A stretch of DNA of 32,666 nt, taken from contig JAUCCN010000015.1 of assembly GCA_034676185.1 (NCBI GenBank), forward strand, positions 1-32,666. The letters run 5' to 3'. Position numbers and translations under genes: made by a program. This DNA is from UBA7396 sp034676185 (GTDB lineage: Bacteria > Patescibacteriota > Gracilibacteria > BD1-5 > UBA6164). The notes beneath the pieces are model-generated. The model was given only the letters and a program-made list of their open reading frames with translations. It did no database searches and was not told the origin of the DNA. Of this stretch, positions 1 through 10,895 are shown one piece after another. Positions within the stretch are counted from its first letter, which is position 1, and every line of letters begins with the position of its first letter.

Positions 1-1226
1 TTTCTGAACATAATATTGAAAAAGTAAATATTCGTTCTGTTCTTACTTGTGATACTGAAGGTTGAGTATGTAAAAAATGTTACGGACTTGATTTAGGTCT
101 CAATAAATGAGTAGAAGATGGAACTCCAGTTTGAGTTATTGCGGCTCAATCTATCGGAGAACCAGGAACTCAATTAACGATGCGTACTTTCCACTCTGGA
201 TGAGTTGCACAAGCTGGATGAGATATAACTCAATGACTTGCGAGAGTTGAAGAATTATTCGAAGCCAGAATTCCTAAAAACCCAGCAGTTATTTCTGATT
301 TAGAAGGAACCGTTGAAATCATCCCATCTGAAAAATACAATACCGTAAAGGTTACTGCATTAGAACTTCATGAAAATGAATACTTCTTTGCTTGAGATTA
401 TGAAGTACTTGTAAAAGAAGGTTCAACAATTAAAGAAAAACAAGTACTTGCGAAATCTAAAAAAGATAAATCAAAAATAGTTGCTACAGTAGCTTGAGTA
501 GTTAAAAAAGTAGAAGATGGAATGATTATTGTAAAAGATGAAATTTACAGAACTTCAAACTTTGATGTAGAACAAAGAGTTACTCCTCTTGTAACAAATG
601 GTTCAAAAGTAGTAAAATGACAAAAATTAACAGAAGGTCATATAAATCTTGCAAGACTTATGGAAGTTGCTTGAATTTTAAAAACTCAAGAATATATCGT
701 TGATGAAATTAAATCTATCTATGCTTCACAAGGGCAAACAGTAAACTCAAAACATATTGAACTTATTGTAAGACAAATGTTCTCAAGAGTAAGAATTTTA
801 GATAAATGAGACTCTGAATTCTTCCCATGAGATATCGTTGATATTATTAGATTTAAATCTGAAAATGATAGACTTATTTCAGAAGGTAAAAAAACAGCAA
901 TTGCTGAAAGACTCCTTCTTGGAATTACAAAAATTTCTCTTTATACTGAAAGTTGGCTATCAGCTGCATCATTCCAAGAAACAGTAAGAGTACTCGTTGA
1001 AGGATGAGTAAGTGGAAAAATTGATAAACTTAAAGAATTAAAAGAAAATGTAATTATTTGAAGACTCATACCTGCTTGAAAACAGTATAGAAAAATTAAT
1101 GGATTAGAATTAGAAAGTGATTTAGAAGAAAGTATGTATTTTGATAGACATGAAGATGGAATTGATTTAGCAGAAGATTATTTACAAGAAGTGGTAGCAG
1201 ATATGATAACAGAAAGTGATTTCTAA
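1..1226 (+). CDS. rpoC: DNA-directed RNA polymerase subunit beta', C-terminal part (5' truncated by window)
   Basis: This is the 3' end of the RNA polymerase beta' subunit; the frame begins at base 3 and ends with TAA at 1224, giving about 407 residues. Recognisable blocks are the zinc-binding stretch TCDTEGGVCKKCYG near the left edge, followed by [21 protein letters not shown], which is near-invariant in beta', and later SAASFQETVRVL and LKENVIIGRLIPAGKQ near the C-terminus. Several glycines in these blocks are TGA codons, for example in EGGVC, HSGG and IIGRL, so this gene alone establishes table 25 decoding. It is followed at once by a long perfect hairpin. The upstream portion lies outside the window. 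Confidence 0.98.
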
Positions 1227-1229
1227 AAA

Positions 1230-1275
1230 TACTAAACAAAAAATGAGAAAAATTTTTCTCATTTTTTGTTTAGTA
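1230..1275 (+). terminator. Intrinsic terminator after rpoC
   Basis: A perfect 21-bp stem (1230-1250 with 1255-1275) closes on a 4-base AATT loop, starting four bases after the rpoC stop. The right arm carries the T-tract. Because the left arm is A-rich, it would also work on the other strand, though no minus-strand gene ends here. Confidence 0.85.
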
Positions 1276-1336
1276 TAAAAATAAATTTATTTTACCCATA
1301 AATAAAAGAGATGTAAACAAAAAAATATACTTTTTT

Positions 1337-1365
1337 TTGCATTTTTTTCATACATAGTGTATTAT
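1337..1365 (+). promoter_or_regulatory. Promoter for the TelA-family gene
   Basis: A -35 TTGCAT (1337-1342), a 17-base spacer and a -10 TATTAT (1360-1365) place the transcription start near 1372, about 25 bases before the ATG at 1397. A run of eight T precedes the GC of the -35 box, as in the promoter at 20677. Found by eye only. Confidence 0.6.
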
Positions 1366-1396
1366 GCAATCACTTTATAACTTTAACTATTATTAT

Positions 1397-2479
1397 ATGG
1401 CTACTCAAATGAAAGTAAAAGAGAATGAAAAACAAGATGTACTTTCTACTACTGATATTTCAGAAGTAGAACAAGTCTTTCAAGAGGCTCGTGATTTTAG
1501 AACTGTATGAGAGAGAATTACTGCACCTATTGATAGTATTATTTCTGAAACAGCAAAAATTATTGATAAAGATCCAATAATGAATGTTTCTGGAGAATTA
1601 GAAAAAATGAATAGTGAAGTTCAAGGAGTATATAAAGATATTCTTGATAATGATGGAACTTTTATGAAACTTTTGAAAACAATCCCTATTATAGGAGGAA
1701 TTGCTACTAAAATTGATTGAAAAATTGATGAAACAAAATTTAATATGAAAACAGTAGAAGGGAAAATTCAAGTGATTTTTTCTGGATTTGATCAGTCATA
1801 TAATTCTATCAATACATCGATTGATATGCAAAAAAAATTTCTTGATGGAATTGAGGCAAATCTTGGAAAAGTGGTTGCTTATAAAGAATTTGTGGGACAA
1901 AAGATAGAAGAATTACAACAAAGAGTTTCTGAAACTCAAGATGAAGATGAAAAAAGAAAATTAGTAATGTTTATTCAAAATGTTGAGTTTTTTCAAACAA
2001 ACTTAATCGTGCTTATTGGAAATCTTGATATGGCGAAAAAAAGACTCGAAATGAGACTTGATAGTGCAACAAAATTGTCACTAGCTATGAATTCTTCTCG
2101 TCCAATTTTTAAAACTCTTCTTTCTACTGCACTTATTGAAACTTCAAGTCAAAAAGCTATTGATGCAAGTATGAAAGCTATGGATATTATGGGAAAAACG
2201 ATTGATAAAATGTCAGCAGAATTGACAGATAAGGCTATTGAAGGAAGTAAAAGAGCAGAAGAAATGGCATCAAAACCAGTTTTATCTACTCAACAATTTG
2301 TAGAAAATGTAACAAAACTGAAAAATCATTTTGATCAAATAGAGGATTTTAGAGAACAAATAGCAAAAGAAGCACTTGCTGAAAGAAAATTATTTGAAGA
2401 AGCAAAAGTAAAACTTGATGATATGAAAGTTATGACGAAAGAAACTCAAGAAGAATTTGTAGGTGAATTAAGTAAATAA
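1397..2479 (+). CDS. TelA / toxic anion resistance (PF05816) family protein
   Basis: This is a 360-residue soluble, helical protein beginning MATQMKVKENEK; two TGA codons are read as Gly. The middle and C-terminal parts follow the TelA/YaaN pattern: a helix with QTNLIVLIGNLDMAKKRLEM, then KLSLAMNSSRPIFKTL, then a long coiled-coil-like segment ending near KNHFDQIEDFREQIAKEA. The length fits the family (about 330-400 residues). TelA-like proteins were named for tellurite resistance and recur in gene neighbourhoods linked to metal or envelope stress; the biochemical activity is not known. It has its own promoter and terminator, so it is probably monocistronic. The family call rests on pattern recognition and no alignment was run. 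Confidence 0.75.
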
Positions 2480-2484
2480 TCAAA

Positions 2485-2520
2485 TATAAAATAAGGCTGT
2501 ACTTACAGCTTTATTTTATA
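2485..2520 (+). terminator. Intrinsic terminator after the TelA-family gene
   Basis: Arms around GGCTGT and ACAGCT are extended by A/T pairing on both sides (2485-2500 with 2505-2520), with a 4-base loop and a T-rich right arm, just past the TAA at 2477. Confidence 0.75.
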
Positions 2521-2552
2521 TATAAAATTCTTTTAAAAATTTTTATATAATT

Positions 2553-3200
2553 ATGAAACAAAAAGATAAAAATTTGCTTTTTATTTTCATTTTTTGAATA
2601 AGTTATTATTTCTTAAGTGATAGAGAGTTTTTTTGGTATTTATTTTATCCAATAAAACTTTTTGTAACTTTTTTGCATGAGTTTTGACATGTATTTTTTG
2701 CTTTAGTTACTTGATGAACGATGTGGGAAGTAAAAATTAATTTTGATGGAAGTGGTTTAGCAACTACTTCTTGATGAATAAGAGCATTAGTAATTTTATG
2801 ATGATATATTGGGTCAGCATTATTTTGAGCCTTGATATTGTATTATACAAGTGTGAAGAGAAAATATGCGGAGTATATGATTTATTTTCTTATATTTTTG
2901 ATGCTCTATACTGGAGTAGTTTTATTTTCAAATATTTATACAAGTGTTATTCTTTTTTGACTTGTAGGATTGCTTTTTTTCTTAGTAAGAAAAACTAAAC
3001 TTTCAAAATATGTGATGCAATTTATTTGAATTGCATCGCTTATTCATATTCTGAAAGATTTTAGAGTTTGACCAAGTTCAGATTTAGCTCATTTTACTGA
3101 AATATTTATTTTTATTCCTCAGATAATATGGATGTATATTTGGTTTTGAATTGTTATTTTTATAGTAGTTTTTACTTTGAGAAAAATTTATAAAAGTTAA
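2553..3200 (+). CDS. M50B-like integral membrane zinc metalloprotease
   Basis: This is a 215-residue protein with about six hydrophobic segments. The zinc-binding motif HEFGH is at residues 42-46, its Gly encoded by TGA. It is followed by a GG-rich turn and then a GGYIGSALFG segment, typical of the peptidase M50B-like family (PF13398). A second conserved acidic site is plausible at residues near KDFRVGPSSD, in the position where M50 enzymes carry the third zinc ligand. Such proteases cut substrates within the membrane; the target is unknown. About ten Gly codons are TGA, so a standard-code reading destroys the gene. It stands between two hairpins and starts 74 bases after the upstream gene. 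Confidence 0.8.
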
Positions 3201-3213
3201 GAAAATATAGAAT

Positions 3214-3238
3214 AGCTCTAAAAAGGGAGCATTTTTTT
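3214..3238 (+). terminator. Weak intrinsic terminator after the M50B-like gene
   Basis: A short stem (GCTC with GAGC, plus a T-G pair) is followed by seven T. It is much weaker than the other terminators here, but its place, 14 bases after the stop and before the next promoter, fits. Confidence 0.4.
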
Positions 3239-3249
3239 CACACTTACTC

Positions 3250-3279
3250 TTGAGTTTTCTGTAATCAATTATATATAAT
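3250..3279 (+). promoter_or_regulatory. Promoter for the 3355 membrane protein gene
   Basis: TTGAGT (3250-3255), an 18-base spacer and TATAAT (3274-3279) suggest a start near 3286. An ATG at 3302 opens only a 40-codon frame, while the long gene begins at 3355 or 3382, so the transcript would have a leader of about 70-100 bases. Confidence 0.55.
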
Positions 3280-3354
3280 ATAGAAAAAAATTATCTATTT
3301 TATGGCATCCGCTTATTTTCTTAAAGTTGCAAAAAGAATTTTTTTTATTAAATT

Positions 3355-4521
3355 ATGCATGTTATTTTTATCAAAAATTCTATGTTACAAAAATATCAAA
3401 ATGAAACTATCAAAAAGGAAATAGCGGAAAAATGATTTTGAGTATATGATTATATTTCTTATGGGGAATTATTTTTAACGGTAAAAAAAGATTATCTTAA
3501 TATTTTGATGATGATTTATGTACCATTATCAATAGTACTTATTATTTCTTGATTGATTAATATAGTATTATTTCTTGTGGTAAGTATTTGAGTATATTTT
3601 TTGATTTTTCTTTATTTATTTATAAAATTTTTACAAAGAAGTTATTATTTTGTGTTAACATCTCAAATAATTTATACAAAATCATGAATTATTATTGGAA
3701 AAAATATTTATAAGGAAAATATTGATGTTTTAGCTCAAAAACTAGAAAATATTTTCCATGAAAGATTATGATGAGACTCAAAATTAGATGAAATTATAAA
3801 GCAAGATAAAAATCTTTTACTTGAAAAAACCTCTACCATGAGAAAAAAAATATTTCATTTTGCTTCTCAAATAAATACAGGAGAAAAGGGAAAAAGTGGA
3901 GCACCTATTTTGGTTATAATAGCTTTGATAGTAGAGTGATTGGTATATATTTTTTATTATGTTGGTTATTTTTTATGAATCATATTCTTTTATGTGTTTT
4001 ATTTATTTATAAAAATGATAGTAAATTATAAAAAATGACTTGAGTTGAAAATAAAAGATACAGTTTTATTTTTAGATAAAAGTTTTCAGGCTATGGATAC
4101 TTCTTATTTGGCTTTAGAAAAAAGAATTACTGATTTTAATGATTGAGAAATTTGAAATCTTACTAATATCATTGAAAAAAATTTTACTCTTTTTTATGAA
4201 AACATAAATAATTCTTTACATTTAAAAAATAAATTGTTTGATTTACTTGAAAAATCTTCTTTTAAAGATTTTATTGATTTTTCAGTTTTAGAGTTGTATA
4301 TTCAGAAAAATTTTAATAAACCAGTAGAAAAAATGATACAATTACTTCAAAATACAAAGATAAATTTAGAAAAACAAATTTGAGAAATAGAAAAAACTAT
4401 ACAATATTCAAATATTGAAAAAAATGCTCTTTGAACACTTGAACATAAAAAAATTACATTGAGTCATCAATATGATTTAGTAGTAGATAATATGAAAAAC
4501 TTTGAAAAAACTTTATTGTAA
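3355..4521 (+). CDS. Unknown membrane protein with long helical C-terminal region
   Basis: I do not recognise this 388-residue protein. The ATG at 3355 is the first after an in-frame TAA at 3349; the ATG at 3382 (379 residues) is the alternative. Residues about 45-90 hold two adjacent hydrophobic helices, followed by YYFVLTSQIIYTKSGIIIGK, which resembles the opening strands of a bPH2 domain. A second pair of membrane helices lies around residues 185-220. The C-terminal 150 residues are charged and helical, probably a coiled coil. Its place between membrane proteases and a bPH2 protein suggests an envelope role. Its last 9 bases overlap the end of the convergent M48 gene. Confidence 0.8.
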
Positions 4522-5283
4522 CTCAAAAGAAAACTTTCTACATTTTGAAAAATCTTCATTGTCTCATAAAGAATATGATGAGATTTGTTTAATTCTTTCT
4601 TTTGAAGTTGGATGAGTTGAAGAAAATGCTAAATATTCTTCAAATATAGAGTTGTGATTTTGGAAAAAATTCAGAATACAATCAGTATTTCCACTTGTAT
4701 TTTTTACCAATTCAATACCTCAAATATCAGCATTTAATTCAGTTTTTCTTGAAAGATAGGAACTGGAGAGATGAAATAAAGTATCATAACTAAAGCCAAT
4801 ATCTACTCATAAAAACATAAGTGTCATATAAATAGGGATCTGAGTTGAAATTCATCTCAAAACATCTCTATTTTTTATGTGCTCAATTTCATGTCATAAA
4901 ATAAATAAAAATTCTTCTTCATACTCTAATTCTTCTAATAATGCAGTAGTAAATAAAATATTTCCTCATAAAGTAGCAAATGCATTTATTTCTTTACTTT
5001 TTAGTATATGAATATCAATATTTTCAGGAGTTTTAATTTCAGAATCTAGGAGAGAAAAATCAAAGGTTTTATAATCTCAATCAAGAAAAAAATCTCAAAA
5101 ATATTTTTTTTCACTTTCTAAATCAAGATTTCCTATAATAAAATAAGCAAATCAGTAGAAAAATAAGAAACAAAATACAGTAAATCAAAAAGCAATTCCT
5201 ATCATCCAAGAAAGCCATTTTATATCTGGTTTCAAAGGAGAAATATCATCATCAGGAATATTTGGAAATTCTATATTATTCAT
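4513..5283 (-). CDS. M48 family zinc metallopeptidase
   Basis: This is a 256-residue protease with one or two N-terminal membrane helices (residues about 22-50). The catalytic motif is GHEIEH at residues 130-135, its Gly encoded by TGA, inside FLFILGHEIEHIKNRD. Downstream, SRKTELNADIGGIEL gives the ExxxAD third-ligand motif of the M48 family, and THPTSKERI near the C-terminus is the usual M48 closing motif. M48 enzymes of this shape (HtpX- or Oma1-like) degrade damaged or misfolded membrane proteins. The gene is transcribed away from the bPH2 gene through a 120-base divergent promoter region. Its 3' end overlaps the opposing gene by 9 bases with no room for a separate terminator. Confidence 0.9.
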
Positions 5284-5308
5284 TTATATATTTAAAAAAT
5301 ACTAAAAG

Positions 5309-5338
5309 ATAATATAAAATAAATTTTAAAAAAAGCAA
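5309..5338 (-). promoter_or_regulatory. Promoter for the M48 protease gene
   Basis: On the minus strand, TTGCTT (5333-5338) is followed by an 18-base spacer and TATTAT (5309-5314), giving a start near 5302, about 20 bases before the ATG. Confidence 0.5.
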
Positions 5339-5343
5339 AATAT

Positions 5344-5371
5344 TTGTTTTATTTGAAAAATATGATAAAAT
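5344..5371 (+). promoter_or_regulatory. Promoter for the zinc-ribbon/bPH2 gene
   Basis: TTGTTT (5344-5349), a 16-base spacer and TAAAAT (5366-5371) lie back to back with the minus-strand promoter. The predicted start is near 5378, with the ATG at 5404. Confidence 0.45.
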
Positions 5372-5403
5372 CAAGGAAAAATTATTTTTTATAACTTTTA
5401 TAT

Positions 5404-7887
5404 ATGCAAATAACTACTCAATGTCCACATTGTGGAAAAACTTTTCCAATTGGAGAAGAAAATATTGGGAAAAAAGCAAAATGTAGTGGATGTGAACAAA
5501 TATTTGAAATAGTAAATACGGTGGAAATAGAAATTATTTCAGAAAAAAAAGAAGATGAAAATCAAAAAAAACAATCAGATACTATTCCTTTAGAGAAAGA
5601 AATATCTCAAGATATTCATTTAAAACCAAATTTTTATGGTTATATATTTTTATGACATAGAGGATTTAGTTTTCTTCTTTTACTTACTCTTATCTTTTTT
5701 GTATTATTTTTGATTGAAAGTGTATTTATTGTTGGTTTTATATTTTTTATAATTCTTACAGTAATTGTTTATATATTTATAAAAATTGCTTATAATAAAG
5801 AAAAATATATTATTACGGATAAAAAAATTATTTATCATTATGGAACTTTATTTTCAGATAATAGTGTAGAAATTCATTTTAGTAAAATTACTCAAGTATT
5901 AGTTCGTTTATGATTTATAGAACAAAAATTTTTCAAAACTGGATATTTAATGATAAAAACAGCTGGAAGTACCAGTGGAAAGGTATTACTAAAATCCATT
6001 AATAATACGATGGATTTATATGAAGAAGTTCAAAAAAGAATGCAAAAAAATGGATTTAGGCTTAAAAAAGAAAAACTTATTCAAAAGGAAAGACCTCATT
6101 TTATTGGAATATTTTGAGAAACCGCAAAAGGACTTGTTATACACCTCATTCTAATTTTTTATGTGATATTTGGTATTTTTTCTTGATTAGAAGAAGAAGA
6201 TATAAGTTATGATGAAATTTATAATGAATTATGATGAACTGCAGATATTTTATGATATGGACTTTTTGTCCTTATTTTAATTGGAATTATTTCATATCTT
6301 ATTTTGAATTATCTTGATATTAGAAATAGAATATATGAAATTTATGAAGATAGTGTATTTTATAGTGAATGATTTTTGACAAAAAATTACTCATTTATTC
6401 CTTTAGAAAGTGTTTCGGATGCTGAAAATTCACAATGATTTTTTTCTAAAATTCTATGAATTCATGATGTAATTATTAGTTCTGAATGAAGTAATAATCA
6501 GGTTTATTTTCATAATATGATCAATGGAAAAAAGATGATAGAAAATTTGAAATACTTAAAAAAACACTTTTCTTTCACTGATAGTTTGCATTCAGAAAAT
6601 TCTTCAATAGAAGAAAGTAATTTGTGAGAAAAGACTGCATCATCAGAAATAAAAAAGACACTTTTAAATTATAATAAAGAATTTCAAGCAAGTTATAAGC
6701 CAAGTATGTTAAAAGTATTTTTGGTACATGTAATATTTTTGATTCCTATTGTAACTATCCCAATATTTATCATAAAAATGATTTTGGCAAGATTTACCAC
6801 TTATATCGTATGAGAAAATACTTTGGAATATAAATTTGAATTTTTAAATACTAAATATAATTCATTTAGTGTTGATAAGATTACTCAAATTCACTTTAAA
6901 GAAAGTTTTATTGATAAACTTATTGGAACTTGTAGTATAGAAATTTCTTCCATTGGTTCAGATAAATTACTTGTTTTTAAAGATATTAAAAAAACAGATA
7001 ATTTATATAGAGATATGTTGTCAAAAATTTGAATTTATTTGGAAAATGATGTGAAAGATATTGATATTTGATTTACATTTTTAACATGGTTACAGTCAAA
7101 TTTAGCAAATATATTTTTATTTATTTTTACTTTATGAATTCTATTTATTTATAAAAAAATATATTTTTCAACAAAATATTATAAACAGTCAGTCTATTCA
7201 TATTTTATTGAATCTTGGTCAGGAATTATTTTTCAATCAAAAAAATATGCAACTTTTGATAATATCAAAGCACTTACTGCAGGAAAATATCCTCTTACTT
7301 CAACGGGAACTTTTTGTTTTCATGTCAGTTGAGAAACTAAAATTCAGTATGGAAATAAATCAAATCAATATAAATTAATAGGAAATACTATAAAAATCCC
7401 ATTTGTAAAAAATGTATTTGATTGTATTGATACTTTTGATAGATTATTTGGAAAACAAGAAATTGATACAATACTTGTTGCTGAAAAAAAACAAGATTTA
7501 GGAAATTCACTTATAGGTTTCATTCTTCTTTTTGTAATTATGTTTATTCCTTTTTTTCTTGAGGGAATTTTTGAAATTATGTATGTACTTTTGGGAGTTA
7601 TGTTTCTTATATGAATCATTATTATAATTTATATAAAATCAAAAAAATATATTATTCAAAACTCAAGAATTCTTGCTTATTTTTGAATTATTTATACATA
7701 TAGAAAATCTATTTTATTTTCAAAAATTGATTTTATAGAAAAAAATCAAGGATTTATTCATAAAATATTTTGAAATGGAAATATAAAAATATTTACTAAA
7801 TCAAGTGGAAATAGTGATATTGATATTATTGATGTTGGAAATCATAATGAATTATATGAAATAATAAATAAAAAATTGTCTAAATAA
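5404..7887 (+). CDS. Giant zinc-ribbon and multi-bPH2 domain membrane protein
   Basis: This 827-residue protein is read through many TGA codons. Residues 7-30 form a CPHC...CSGC zinc ribbon of the MJ0042 type, followed by an acidic, disordered linker to about residue 75. Two membrane helices come next (about 88-130). Repeated bacterial PH domains (bPH2, PF03703-like) then appear, each opening with a pattern like YIITDKKIIYHYGTLF: about 135-215, 310-390, 466-540, 588-685 and 749-825. Hydrophobic helices separate them. YdbT-type proteins usually carry fewer such domains, so five is unusual. bPH2 proteins are membrane-associated and often stress-linked; the ligand is unknown. The next gene begins 63 bases later behind its own possible promoter. 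Confidence 0.8.
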
Positions 7888-7888
7888 A

Positions 7889-7918
7889 TTTCAAAAAAAT
7901 GAATTTATATGTTATAAT
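7889..7918 (+). promoter_or_regulatory. Possible promoter for the A1-B1 pair
   Basis: A clear TATAAT (7913-7918) has only a weak -35 (TTTCAA, 7889-7894) at an 18-base spacing. The start would be near 7925, with the ATG at 7951. Confidence 0.4.
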
Positions 7919-7950
7919 AAACAAAATTATATTTTTATTGAATATATTCT

Positions 7951-8700
7951 ATGGATCATATTTTCTCTATTTTTAAATTTAAAACTCCTTTTTTTTCACT
8001 TGAGCAAGAAAAAACAAATTTAGAAAAACTCTACGAAAAAACAAAAGAATTTTTAGATTTTCAGTGAATTTTATATAAAGTAACTATAAAAAATGATGAT
8101 TTTTTTAAAAATTATCATTTTGTTTGCGATGATTTTCTTTTTATTATTTCTGTGTCAAAAAATATAAATACTTATCATCTTCCTCTGATAAAATTTTATT
8201 TATATAGTTCTAAAAGTTTTTATTTATCGCATAATATACATTATTTTTGTAGTTTATATTTTGAAATATTTGATGGACTGAGAGAAAAAAGTTTTTTACT
8301 TGATATCAATAAAGAGATTCTTACTTTTGATGCTTTACAATATGATTTTGCAACTTTTGATTCATTTATAGAAAAATATAAATCACAAAAAGAAATCTAT
8401 ACTTTTTTAAAAAAATATATTTCTTGAAAAACTCAAATATGACAAAAAGATTTTTTACAAATAGAAGAAATATTTCTTTATTTTTTATATTTGGTATACA
8501 ATATGTTTCAAAATTTATCTGAATTACAAACACAAAAAGCAAAAAATAAAACTATTTTAGAAACTCAAAAAACCAATGAATTACTTATAAAAAATTTAGA
8601 ACTTTCTCAAAATAGACTTTCTCATATGGAAGATATGAGTATGGTAGCTTTTAAAAAATATATTACTATGCTTGATGCATTTTATAAATTATTCATTTAA
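7951..8700 (+). CDS. Family A protein, copy 1 (unknown function)
   Basis: This 249-residue soluble protein is not recognised. It is clearly homologous to the product of 19880-20668: both open with F-(K/N)-TPF followed by an E-x-EK helix, share FDGL(R/N)EK...L(L/I)DI(N/D)K in the middle, then FLY(F/Y)(L/I)YLVY, and end with an RL...FKKY...LFI/K tail. A more diverged third copy is at 13037-13753. The N-terminal half looks like mixed strands and helices, the C-terminal half like long helices. It is followed 4 bases later by a family B gene, so the two are almost certainly translated from one message and may form a complex. Confidence 0.85.
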
Positions 8701-8704
8701 AATT

Positions 8705-9748
8705 ATGCAACAAAAATGAAAACAAAAAAGAGTAAATATCTCTCACGCTCATATACAACCACAAAAATCAAAAAATTGATATTTTCTTGATTTTTGAGAT
8801 ACAAAAATGTGACCATATAAAACTCTGCATTTTAAAAATAATCTTTTTTATAATGAGAAAGAAGAGAGAAGAGGAAATACATATTTTCCTTTTTCTCCTG
8901 AGGGTAATACAACTGAAATATTTTTATTACAAAAAGAAATTGTTATTGCTACTCTTCAAAGAAAAAATATTCACTGAGAAATGAAAAATTTTATAGATAT
9001 TATCAATACTTCTCAAAAAATAAAAATGAGACTTGAGGTAAGTAGTGTATCACTTATTTTTAATACAAAAATAAATAATCAAGATATTCTTGTCATAAAT
9101 TATGAAAAAAATTGAAAAAATGAAACTCTAGAAATTGATGTTCATTCTTTAAATATTGTACAAAAAATAAGACAAAAAATACAATGCAATTTGAATGAAA
9201 TGAGAATAGATGATAAAAATACAAAATACCTTCATTATATTTGAAATATTCAAAGTACATCAAATATAGTATTAGATTGATATTTTATTTTAAAAGAAGA
9301 AAAACAAGAAAAAAATTATTTTTTGTGATATAAATATCCTATTGAAAAAATAGCAAGGTTTTTTTATAATAGCTACCAATATAATAATTTACTCAGTAAT
9401 CATATTGGGTATATTATAATATGGGTTCATTTTATAATATTTATTAATATCCTTTTTTTTATACTACACCCGTTTTTATGAGTGGCTTCAATTTATAGTA
9501 GCATATTAATAAGTTGAGTATTTTTGGATGATAAAATTTCAAATTTTAAAGCAGAACAATATTTTATTACTAATAAATATTTAACTTTTTATTCCACTTA
9601 TAAAAAAATAGAAATAGAACTACAATTATATAAACATACTTCTCAAGATGAAAAACTCAAAAAGCATATACAAAATTTTTTAACCTACGAAAAGCCGTAC
9701 GCGATTACTCCTGAAGATAAACAAAAAGTTATTTTGAATAACAAGTAA
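8705..9748 (+). CDS. Family B protein, copy 1, with C-terminal membrane anchor (unknown function)
   Basis: This 347-residue protein is not recognised. Residues about 30-150 match the product of 18322-18990: MGPY near residue 35, an RG...FPF stretch, NTTEIFLL, KNFIDIIN, then V(S/N)LI(F/Y)N and a strand with EIDVHSLNIVQKI. This looks like a beta-rich domain. Unlike copy 3 it continues with a membrane helix pair (about residues 240-285) and a charged cytoplasmic tail. It starts 4 bases after A1. Its last 20 bases overlap the 3' end of the convergent ATP-grasp gene, so the A1-B1 pair and the DUF350/ATP-grasp operon face each other tail to tail. Confidence 0.85.
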
Positions 9749-10895
9749 GTACTTTTACTTTATCATCATCAGTGATAAATACATTTTGTTTTCTTGAAGT
9801 AAGGGCTTTTATATTTTTTAAATTGGAGAAAATACCAAAAATAAGAAAATTATTTTCTTCATCCACTTTATGAGAATATATTTTTTCTTGAAAAATAAAA
9901 TCATTTTTATCATCAATATTTCCGTAAAAATCTTTTTCAAAAACTCATTTTGATAGTCTTCCAAAACGAGTTTTTGCGAGAAAATTATTTTCATCTTCTT
10001 GAAAAACTCTACTGGTAAATGGAATATATTTTTTGATACTTTCTTGATGATTTTTTGAATATTTTTCAAAATTTTCCCAAATAATAGCAAACATAAGTTT
10101 ATCTTGAAGCACAATACTTTCAGTATTATTGAAGATTTCTACATATTGATTTTTTACCAATTCAAAAAAGTCTTTTGCATACTCAGTATCTGTTAAAAAA
10201 AATTCTAAAGGAAAAAAATTAAGAATTACATCTATTTTTTCTCCTTTGAGGAAAAAATTATTTCCTGCAATATTTGATTCAAAAATATCTCAAATAATGA
10301 TTTTGTCTTCTCAAAAAAGAGGGCTTAAAATACTTTTATAATCCTGACATACTATAAAATCTTCATCTGCATAAGAATATGGAAGTAAAATTCCTATCTT
10401 TTTTCAAATATATTTTTTAAATTTTGAACGAATGTATCTTCAAAAATTTCAAGAAATATTGTATACTCATTTTGGTTTTAAAAGTTTAGAAACATCATTG
10501 ACATCAGTAATAAGTCCTGGAGTATTTGCATTAAATTCTAAAAATTTGAGATTTCAAGTTTCTTGTTCAATAGCTACATCATATCTTCCAATTAAATAAT
10601 TTTTTATTATAAATTTATTCTTGAGATAGGGAATAAAAAAACTATTTTCTCAAGTGAGATTTTTTTCAATTTCCATAATATAAAATTGATAGGCTTGTAG
10701 AAAAATACTATCAACTTGTTTGGTTATATCTTGAATTTCTTTAAAATATTCTTTGCTCAAAATAAGGACTTCATCAGTAGGATTGTATTCAAAATAATTT
10801 TTTGGAAGAGTAAGAGAGTATTTTTTTTCAAAATGATGTTGCAAATCAAATTGAGAAATATTTGAATGTATTTTTTGAAGGGTAAAAGGTTTCAT
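9729..10895 (-). CDS. Glutathionylspermidine synthase-like ATP-grasp enzyme
   Basis: This 388-residue protein resembles the GSP_synth family (PF03738; E. coli YgiC/YjfC and the Gsp synthetase domain). The best signature is NYLIGRYDVAIEQ at residues 99-111 followed by FLEFNANTPG at 118-127, matching the family's RxD and E(F/Y)NADTP motifs; R104, D106, E120, N122, T125 and P126 are candidates for metal or nucleotide binding. Later pieces match too: an ILNFFPLEFF stretch, NNFLAKTRFGR and FQEKIYS. Family members join an amine to a carboxylate using ATP; many stand-alone members have no known substrate. It is the last gene of the minus operon, its ATG overlapping the previous stop by one base (TAATG), which suggests translational coupling. 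Confidence 0.8.

Noticed and set aside
2771..2998. 75-codon plus-strand frame starting at ATG 2771
   Set aside because: It is a different frame inside the M50B-like gene, which carries the HEFGH motif and is continuous with TGA as Gly.
5404..7887. Series of broken genes or pseudogenes
   Set aside because: All interruptions are TGA only, never TAA or TAG, and vanish under table 25; repeated bPH2 domains continue through them.
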